A stretch of DNA of 64,000 nt from Gordonia malaquae NBRC 108250. Lineage in GTDB: Bacteria > Actinomycetota > Actinomycetes > Mycobacteriales > Mycobacteriaceae. Below the pieces are notes generated by a model. It ran no database searches, was not told where the DNA came from, and worked only from the letters and a program-made list of their open reading frames with translations. Each line of letters begins with the position of its first letter. Positions within the stretch are counted from its first letter, which is position 1. Both the position numbers and the translations under genes were made by a program. Of this stretch, positions 58,142 through 64,000 are shown piece after piece. The stretch spans positions 62,001-126,000 of the forward strand of contig NZ_BAOP01000005.1 in the NCBI RefSeq assembly GCF_000344135.1. Direction: 5' to 3'.

Positions 58142-61100
58142 TCAGTCCTGGTCCGACTGACGAGCGCGGCTTCGCCTCAGCAGTTCCTGGACGCTGATCT
58201 GGTTCCCTTCGTCACCGCGGTCGGGCCGCAGTTCCCGCGCCGCACGTGTCGCCGTCTGGTCCTCGACCGGCGGTGCCGGCCTCGGCGTGGGTGCCGGTGT
58301 CGGGCGCTGTTCGGGCGGGGCCTGCTGAGGTGTCGGTCGCTGCGGCGGAGCGGGCCGCGGGGCCTGCGCCGGACGCTGTGCCGGAGTCGGTCCCGACGGG
58401 GGCCGCGACGGTGCCTGCGGCCGTTGCTGCGGCGGCTGAACGGGCTGCTGAGGCGGCGGACCGGCGGGACGACGGACCTGCGTCTGTGCCTGCGGCTGCG
58501 GACGGGGCGTCTGGGTCTTGGTCACGGTCACCGGAGGTTGAGGCGCCGACTCGGGTCCGTTCGCGGGACGTGGAGCCGGAGGCTTGGGTCGCAGGTCACG
58601 CGACGCCTGTCGGACGCCTCCCGCGCCCAGACGCCACGAGCCGGTGTCCGGACCGCTGCTCTTGCGTGCGGGCTCGACGGGGGCCTTCGGTGCGTCGTCG
58701 ATCAGTTCGTCGAGAGTGCTCTCGACACCCGCCGGTTCGTCCGCCGTCCGGCTGCGCGGACTTCTCGCCTCGCTCGTGTCGTCCGACGGTGCGCGGTCGA
58801 CACTGATGCTCTTCATCGTTGTGGTCGGAGCCTCGGCCGCGGCCACAACGCCGCCCGAGCTGACAGCGGCCACCGCGTAACGCGTGTGCTCCTTCTCATC
58901 CGGCTCGTCGGTCAGGATCGTCTCGCCGAGACCGATCTTCTGCTGAAGGCGCTGCATCCAGCGCGGCGACCACCAGCAGTCGTCGCCGAGCAGTTTCATC
59001 ACGGACGGGACCAGCAGCATGCGGATGACGGTCGCGTCGAGGACCAGCGCCGCGATCATGCCGTACGCGATGTACTTCATCATCACGATGTCCGACAGGC
59101 CGAACGCGCCGGTCACCACCACCAGGATCGCGGCGGCGGCGGTGATGATGCCGCCCGTGTGCGCGGTACCGGTGCGGATCGCCTCGGTGGTGGACGCGCC
59201 GTTGTGTCTGGCCTCCACCATGCGAGACAACAGGAATATCTCGTAGTCGGTCGAGAGGCCGTAGATGATCGCGATGATCAACACCAGGATCGCGGCGAAC
59301 AGCGGTCCCGGAGTGAAGTTGGCGATCGACGAGCCGTTGCCGTCGATGAAGATCCAGGTCAGGATGCCGAGTGTCGACCCGAGGCCGAGCGCGGTCATCA
59401 GCGCCGCCTTGATCGGCAGGATGATCGAACCGAACGCCAGGAACATCAGCAGACCGGTCACCGACACCAACAGGATCGCCATGTAGGGCAGCAACGCCAT
59501 CAGCGAGTCGATCGAGTCCTGTGTCAGGGCAGGCGTGCCGGCGACGTAGACCTGGAGACCACGGTGGTCGATGGCCCGCAGCTCCTTGATCGACTCCGCT
59601 GCGGTGTCCCGATTGACCAGACCCGCCGACATCTGAAGAACACCCTGGCCGGTCTCGTCGTCGCCGAGGACGCCTTCCTGGGCTCCGCCTGCGGCTTCCG
59701 TGGAGAACTTCTTGGTGAATCCGGGGATCTTGTTGGCGTCGTCGGCGATCGCCTGCAGACTGCCTCCAACCTCTTCGTTGTTCGGGTCGTAGACGACGAT
59801 CAGTTTGAGTTCTTCGGTGCGTTCGGTCGGGAACAGCTTGTCGAAATGCTCCTGAGCGACGCGGTTCGAGTTGTCCGGGGGGAGCAACTTCTCGCTGAGA
59901 CCGCCGAATGCGATGTTGCCGAACGGGATGATCAGCGCGAGAAGCAGCAGCACGGTCGGGATCGCCGTCTTCAGCGGATGCTTCATCACCCAGGTCGCGA
60001 GCTTGCCCCAGAAGCCGGCTTCGACTTCCTCGCGGGTCTTGGTGCGCTTGAGGAACGGGACGCTCAGGGCGTCGATGCGACGTCCGAGGATTGCCAGAAT
60101 CGCGGGCAGGACGGTCACCGACAGGATGGCCGCCAGCCCGACCGACGCGATCGCGCCGTAGGCGACCGACTTCAGGAACGCCTGCGGGAACATCAGCAGG
60201 CAGGCGAGTGCTGCGACGATGATCGTTGCTGAGAACACGATCGTCTGGCCCGCGGTCATCACCGACCGTCTGACTGCAGCCTTGACCGTGTACCCCTCGG
60301 CGATCTCTTCGCGGAATCGACTGACCATGAACAGGCCGTAGTCGATGGCGATGCCGAGGCCGATGAGCGTGATCACCGATTGAGCGAAGATGTTGAGTTC
60401 GGTGGCCTGCGCGATGAGCTTGGTGATGCCGAGTGAGCCGGCGATTGTCAGTCCGCCGATGAAGACCGGCAGGACCGCGGCGACCACACCGCCGAACACG
60501 AACAGCAGCATGATCGCGACGACCGGCAGCGCGATGATCTCGGCGCGTTTGATGTCGGCGTCCATGCCCGCGCTCATCGCGCCGGCGATGGGCTGAAGGC
60601 CTGCGAGTTCGAACTGGGTGCCGGGAAGGTCGTAGCGTTCGGCGAGGCCGTCGAAGAACGGCTCGATCTCCTTGTAGTTGTTCAGAATCGTCGTGTCGTC
60701 GTTGCCTGCGACACCGATCGAGACGAACCCGTGCTTACGGTCGGCGGTCCACATCCGCTCGCGTTTGATGTCCGCGGCGGCCTGATCGGCCGAGTTGTTG
60801 ATCTTGTCGAACGGGCTGATCAGGCCGGCGTGGCCCTCATCGACCTCGCGACTCACCACGTTCGGGTGCTGCGCGACCAGATCGTCGACGATCTTCTGCA
60901 TGGACGTGTTGAACGACTCGTCGTCGACAAGCGTCCCGTCGGGCGGGCTGACGAGCAGGATCACGTCGGATTTGTGATCTCGCCCCAATGCGGTGTCCGC
61001 GACGACGGAGCCTTTGACCGACTCCGAGTTGGGGTCGAACCAGCCGCTCTGCGACAAGTGCTTCGGCAAGTCCATGCCGTAGAGTCCGAGGCCGCCCATC

Positions 61101-61168
61101 AATGCGATGAGCACAGCGATGACGGTGTAGCGCATTCGGTACACGAATGAGCCGATCGATCCGAACAC
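58142..61168 (-). CDS. mmpL3: Trehalose monomycolate flippase MmpL3
   Basis: 1008 residues from GTG 61168. Twelve membrane segments with two large periplasmic domains, as in RND transporters. The proton-relay Asp-Tyr pairs occur as GIAIDYGLF (first half) and GLSTDYEIFLL (second half). It exports trehalose monomycolate, essential for the mycolate layer. The cytosolic C-terminal tail from about residue 790 is long and ends with a Pro/Gln-rich stretch of over 100 residues, longer than the M. tuberculosis protein (944). GGAAGG sits about nine bases before the GTG. Followed by the flippase-like gene and preceded by NYN and trmB, as in Mycobacterium. Confidence 0.96.
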   Translation of the reverse strand: MFGSIGSFVYRMRYTVIAVLIALMGGLGLYGMDLPKHLSQSGWFDPNSESVKGSVVADTALGRDHKSDVILLVSPPDGTLVDDESFNTSMQKIVDDLVAQHPNVVSREVDEGHAGLISPFDKINNSADQAAADIKRERMWTADRKHGFVSIGVAGNDDTTILNNYKEIEPFFDGLAERYDLPGTQFELAGLQPIAGAMSAGMDADIKRAEIIALPVVAIMLLFVFGGVVAAVLPVFIGGLTIAGSLGITKLIAQATELNIFAQSVITLIGLGIAIDYGLFMVSRFREEIAEGYTVKAAVRRSVMTAGQTIVFSATIIVAALACLLMFPQAFLKSVAYGAIASVGLAAILSVTVLPAILAILGRRIDALSVPFLKRTKTREEVEAGFWGKLATWVMKHPLKTAIPTVLLLLALIIPFGNIAFGGLSEKLLPPDNSNRVAQEHFDKLFPTERTEELKLIVVYDPNNEEVGGSLQAIADDANKIPGFTKKFSTEAAGGAQEGVLGDDETGQGVLQMSAGLVNRDTAAESIKELRAIDHRGLQVYVAGTPALTQDSIDSLMALLPYMAILLVSVTGLLMFLAFGSIILPIKAALMTALGLGSTLGILTWIFIDGNGSSIANFTPGPLFAAILVLIIAIIYGLSTDYEIFLLSRMVEARHNGASTTEAIRTGTAHTGGIITAAAAILVVVTGAFGLSDIVMMKYIAYGMIAALVLDATVIRMLLVPSVMKLLGDDCWWSPRWMQRLQQKIGLGETILTDEPDEKEHTRYAVAAVSSGGVVAAAEAPTTTMKSISVDRAPSDDTSEARSPRSRTADEPAGVESTLDELIDDAPKAPVEPARKSSGPDTGSWRLGAGGVRQASRDLRPKPPAPRPANGPESAPQPPVTVTKTQTPRPQPQAQTQVRRPAGPPPQQPVQPPQQRPQAPSRPPSGPTPAQRPAQAPRPAPPQRPTPQQAPPEQRPTPAPTPRPAPPVEDQTATRAARELRPDRGDEGNQISVQELLRRSRARQSDQD

Positions 61169-61242
61169 GCCGACTTCCTTCCTTGTCGCGGACACTCGAA
61201 ATTCCGATTGTCGCAGGGTCGCCTGAGAAAATGCGGTAACTG

Positions 61243-61896
61243 CTACTTGAGCAAGGAACTGAGCGGACGGAACGGCGTGAGCCATGCACCGTCGTCGGGC
61301 AGCGAGTCGAGGCTGATGCGCGGCAGTGGCTCCCGGAACACTCCGGGAATCTCCTCCAGGTCGACGAACTCCAGTTCATCGGCGGTGAGCGCCCAACTCG
61401 CGTGTTCACGGAAACCGACAACTGTGACCGGCACGCCCTCGGCAGCGAGTTCGAGCAGCGGCTCCCGGAACGCCTGCCCGTCGGCAGAGGCGATGATCAC
61501 CCCGGCCAGGCCCGGTGTGTGCCTTCTCACCTGCAGGTGATCGAGCATGTCGTCGTCGACGTCGCTGTCTTCGGTCAGCTTCGGCTTCGCGAAGACGGCG
61601 TAGCCGACGTTCCGGAGAGCCTCGACCCACGGGCGCACCACATCGGCGCTTCCGGGGGCGATGTTCGTGAAGACCGTCGCCTCGGGTTCCACGTCCGAGC
61701 GGGTCGCGGCGCCGATCGCCGACGTGCGCTGCAGCATCCATCGGCCGAGCGCGTCGAACCGGGGACGGTGAGCCGCCGTCGGACGTCCGCCGAGCAGGCT
61801 GCCCAGACCCATGTCCATGTTGGGCGCGTCCCAGATGAGCAGGACGCGTTTCACGTCGCTCGTCCCGTTGATCGCATCGGCCTCGGGGTCGGTCAT
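61243..61896 (-). CDS. NYN-domain (PIN-like) protein, Rv0207c-like
   Basis: 217 residues. VLLIWDAPNMDMGLGSLLGG supplies the first acidic residue of a PIN-like/NYN fold; DSDVDDDMLDHLQV and GVIIASADGQAF supply the others. The family is expected to bind metal and cut RNA; the substrate is unknown. ATG overlaps the trmB stop by 4 bp. mmpL3 follows after 74 bp. The same order (trmB, NYN, mmpL3) holds in M. tuberculosis. Confidence 0.9.
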   Translation of the reverse strand: MTDPEADAINGTSDVKRVLLIWDAPNMDMGLGSLLGGRPTAAHRPRFDALGRWMLQRTSAIGAATRSDVEPEATVFTNIAPGSADVVRPWVEALRNVGYAVFAKPKLTEDSDVDDDMLDHLQVRRHTPGLAGVIIASADGQAFREPLLELAAEGVPVTVVGFREHASWALTADELEFVDLEEIPGVFREPLPRISLDSLPDDGAWLTPFRPLSSLLK

Positions 61897-62678
61897 GCCT
61901 GATCCTCCTGGTTTCGATCGGTCTGCCGCGGGAACGGCTTGACGTAGACGAACTCGTTGACGTCACGGCCCTCCACCTGGGCTCGCCCTTCGAACTTAGT
62001 CGTCGGACGCTCCAGAAGGATCGGAGAATCGAAGGTCAACGGCACGACATGCGCGCGATCTGGCCGCTGGGTGGCCAGGAGTTCCGCGATCCACAGTGCG
62101 TAATCGGCGTGATCGGTCGCGATGTGCAGCACGCCGCCCGGCTTGAGCCGGTCTGCGATCAGCTCAATGGTTCCCGACTGCAGAAAACGCCGCTTGTGGT
62201 GGCGAGTCTTCGGCCACGGGTCCGGGAAGAACACTCGAACACCGGTCAGGCTGTTCGGTGCGACGAGTTCACTGAAGACGACCGTCGCGTCGCCGCGGAT
62301 CATCCGGACGTTCGTCAAGCCGCCGCGGTCGACGAGGCCGACCAACTGCGCGAGACCCGGCTGGTACACCTCGACCGCGACGACGTCGCTGTCGGGCTCC
62401 TCGGCGGCCATCGCGGCCGTCGAGATGCCCGTACCGCTGCCGACCTCGATGATCAGCGGCGCGTCGCGTCCGAACCACTCCTCGCGGTTCAACGGGGGCT
62501 CATCTGCGGCATTGTCGCCGGTCAGGAGGTCGCGGCCAAGTGTGGGCCACAGTGTCTCCCAGTTGTGCTTCTGACCGGTGGTCAGTGCGCCACGGCGGAA
62601 ACGGAAGCTCGTCACGCGCGGGTAGAGGCGAGAGTTGTCCTGGTTCTCGTCGTTGTTCACCTCTATATGGTGTCGCAT
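61893..62678 (-). CDS. trmB: tRNA (guanine-N7-)-methyltransferase TrmB
   Basis: 261 residues, matching the M. tuberculosis protein (263). SAM-binding IEVGSGTGISTAAMAAEEPD, VAVEVYQPGLAQLV, and catalytic VRVFFPDPWPKTRHHKRRFLQ are diagnostic, and the C-terminus has TKFEGRAQVEGRDVNEFVYV. It makes m7G46 in tRNA. ATG 62678 is used; GTG 62660 with AGAGG before it is an alternative. Transcribed away from the following Rv0209-like gene. Confidence 0.96.
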   Translation of the reverse strand: MRHHIEVNNDENQDNSRLYPRVTSFRFRRGALTTGQKHNWETLWPTLGRDLLTGDNAADEPPLNREEWFGRDAPLIIEVGSGTGISTAAMAAEEPDSDVVAVEVYQPGLAQLVGLVDRGGLTNVRMIRGDATVVFSELVAPNSLTGVRVFFPDPWPKTRHHKRRFLQSGTIELIADRLKPGGVLHIATDHADYALWIAELLATQRPDRAHVVPLTFDSPILLERPTTKFEGRAQVEGRDVNEFVYVKPFPRQTDRNQEDQA

Positions 62679-62746
62679 TCGAAAGCGCTGCAGGTAACCG
62701 ACACCGCAGGTAGCGTCGAATTCGACCTTGGGGGAGGTGGTCTGCG

Positions 62747-63409
62747 GTGACCGTGGACGATGCAGTCGCACGAGCGTTGACGCGCCGGAACGCGCCGCTG
62801 TCAGTGGCGGTCGGCGGACACGGACGGACGGGGAGGAGCACACTGGCCGCGGCGATCCGCGCTCGATTCCGACTGCCCACAGTTGTGGCCGACGACGAAG
62901 GTCCACCGCCTGATGTCGACCTGACAATCCGAGTGATCGGAGCTCAGCCCCGCCGGTGTGACGTCGCCGCGGTCGCCTCCGGCGGCGCGATGATCGTCGT
63001 CGCGGGCAAAGCGGACCTGCGCGGCGACCCGCGCGCGCTGGCCGACATCGCCGCCCAGACACTCGGCGTGCCTGTGCTTCCGGTGTCGGGCCTGCTCGCC
63101 TCGGTGACCGTCGTTCCGGGCGACATGGCACTCCTCCGATCCGATCCGGTCGATCCCGACGTACTGCGGCGGTTCGGCGTCGAAGGCGTAGCCCGGGCAC
63201 GCGAGCTCGGTGTGGTTCCCGCGGAGGTCTTGACAGCCCGGCTGAGAGAGGTCAGCGGGATCGACGCGGTCGCCGCCGCGATCAGGTCGATGTCGACGGA
63301 CATCGCTGCAGGTCGTGACCGCCGGATGCGTGCCGAACTGCGCTTGGCGGCAGCTCGAGCCGTCGATCGGGAGCTGGTCGAATCGGCGCTCGCGGGAGTC
63401 GCGTCGTGA
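62747..63409 (+). CDS. Rv0209-like hypothetical protein with a modified P-loop
   Basis: 220 residues. Near the N-terminus SVAVGGHGRTGRSTLAAAI has the form of a Walker A motif with Arg for the Lys (GxxxxGRST). VDLTIRVIGAQPRRCDV and MIVVAGKADL are reminiscent of dynamin-like or G-protein segments (NKxD-like KADL). Its place after mmpL3/trmB corresponds to Rv0209. Function unknown. GGGGGAGG precedes GTG 62747 by nine bases. It is coupled to the next gene by a GTGA overlap. Confidence 0.78.
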   Translation: MTVDDAVARALTRRNAPLSVAVGGHGRTGRSTLAAAIRARFRLPTVVADDEGPPPDVDLTIRVIGAQPRRCDVAAVASGGAMIVVAGKADLRGDPRALADIAAQTLGVPVLPVSGLLASVTVVPGDMALLRSDPVDPDVLRRFGVEGVARARELGVVPAEVLTARLREVSGIDAVAAAIRSMSTDIAAGRDRRMRAELRLAAARAVDRELVESALAGVAS

Positions 63410-64000
63410 CCGGGGTGCTGATTCTCGCACTGGCCGGCGCCGAACCCGATCGTCTCGCGGACCTGCTGCGGAAGTCGGGTGTCGAGGTCGCGACGGAGGG
63501 CTACGGTGCTGCGATCGTCGCCGTCGACCTGTCGTCTGACATCGGTTTCGAGGAGCGCGCGATGCTCGATCGCCTGGCGAGTGAAGCCGTGCCGACGGCT
63601 CTCGTCGCGGGAGGTGTCCAGCGGCATCCCGACTGGCCGGAAGCGATGGCGCGCGCCCGTGAGGAACTCGATCCCGAGCGACACCTCGCGGTGTTCGCAG
63701 TGGCTACCGACGACGGCGGTGGAGTCGAGGCGCTCGTCGCCTGGTGCATGCAGCCGGACACTGGGCCGCCGGTCCGGCGACCGGACACCCCGACTCCCGT
63801 CGTCCGACTCGATGGGTCCGCGCGGCGATCCTCCGGGCCGCCGCGGGCGGACCGCCTGGCAGGCCTGCGTGCGGGTGTGGCCGCGGCGCGGACTGAGACG
63901 GTCACCGCGGCTCGTGAGTCGGTGCAGGCGCTCGCGGTGGCCGCCGATCGTGCATGCGGAACTCTCGGACGGCGGGACGCTGCGGCGTACACGGCCTGGC
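63406..64000 (+). CDS. Hypothetical protein, 3' end beyond the window (Rv0210-like position)
   Basis: The frame opens at GTG 63406, overlapping the stop of the preceding gene, and stays open to the window end; 198 residues are visible. The start reads VTGVLILALAGAEPDRLADLL and the visible part has helical Ala/Arg-rich stretches (TETVTAARESVQALAVAADRACG). There is no recognised motif or membrane segment. Position suggests the counterpart of Rv0210 in M. tuberculosis. Confidence 0.7.
   Translation, partial: MTGVLILALAGAEPDRLADLLRKSGVEVATEGYGAAIVAVDLSSDIGFEERAMLDRLASEAVPTALVAGGVQRHPDWPEAMARAREELDPERHLAVFAVATDDGGGVEALVAWCMQPDTGPPVRRPDTPTPVVRLDGSARRSSGPPRADRLAGLRAGVAAARTETVTAARESVQALAVAADRACGTLGRRDAAAYTAW

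Noticed and set aside
56987-60232. A 1081-codon open frame on the + strand opposite mmpL3
   Set aside because: It is antisense to clear MmpL3 and flippase-like coding sequence, has Arg/His/Asp-rich low-complexity composition typical of shadow frames in high-GC DNA, and shows no family motif.
61169-61285. Upstream extension of mmpL3 (39 residues)
   Set aside because: MmpL3 homology begins at GTG 61168, which has a good ribosome binding site; the extension overlaps the NYN gene end.
1-64000. CRISPR arrays, insertion sequences, prophage, tRNA or rRNA genes
   Set aside because: No regularly spaced repeats, transposase or integrase motifs, tRNA T-loop signatures or rRNA-like stretches were seen on either strand.

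Overview
The window is GC-rich chromosomal DNA from a mycolic-acid-containing actinomycete (order Mycobacteriales). Gordonia and its relatives are the best guess; the genus is not proven. Indicators are an mmpL3-trmB block arranged like Mycobacterium tuberculosis Rv0204c-Rv0209, a Zmp1-like M13 peptidase, a fadA-fadB pair matching Rv0859-Rv0860 in size and order, a KstR-type operator, a bacterial Ku/LigD repair pair, an alkB-rubredoxin operon and frequent leaderless promoters. No rRNA, tRNA, CRISPR array, insertion sequence or prophage was recognised.

Layout. 1-10 kb: the end of an FtsX-type ABC permease, a metallophosphoesterase, a GAF regulator divergent from a flavin monooxygenase, an F420-type oxidoreductase, a membrane protein/GntR pair with its own palindrome, a DUF222-HNH protein and a CHAP protein. 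10-19 kb: LigD (Pol and ligase domains only) divergent from Ku, two acyl-CoA dehydrogenases, a DUF4334 protein, a CopD-like protein, an FMN-dependent 2-hydroxyacid oxidase and AzlCD. 19-27 kb: an XRE-cupin regulator, an NtaA/DszA-type monooxygenase, a DUF2236 protein, two TetR regulators, and a translationally coupled acyl-CoA dehydrogenase/phosphotransferase/SDR operon behind a 22-bp palindrome. 27-35 kb: a ROK regulator preceded by a probable leaderless cysteine-containing leader peptide, a coiled-coil protein, a DrrAB-type exporter, a frameshifted DUF1275 gene, and an adenylate cyclase overlapping a double-domain TetR regulator. 35-43 kb: fadA-fadB with a strong terminator, small hypothetical genes (one apparently split), a lipoprotein, an isolated ureG, a DUF1576 membrane protein and an SGNH hydrolase. 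43-48 kb: alkB(-rubredoxin fusion)-rubA-rubB-tetR for alkane hydroxylation, and an alpha/beta hydrolase with a KstR-like operator. 48-64 kb: an L,D-transpeptidase, an R2-like ligand-binding oxidase, L-serine dehydratase, Zmp1, pirin, a PBP-like lipoprotein with degraded motifs, a flippase-like protein, MmpL3, an NYN protein, TrmB and the start of a following operon.

Overall the region is dominated by lipid, alkane and steroid-type catabolism (acyl-CoA dehydrogenases, FadAB, AlkB, HsaD-like hydrolase, monooxygenases) with local TetR/GntR/GAF/XRE regulators, followed by a cell-envelope block (Ldt, PBP-like protein, MmpL3). Genes are closely packed and often joined by ATGA or GTGA overlaps. Perfect or near-perfect hairpins separate several convergent units. 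The only gap over 300 bp between larger genes (27524-27831) holds the putative leader peptide and a possible attenuator.
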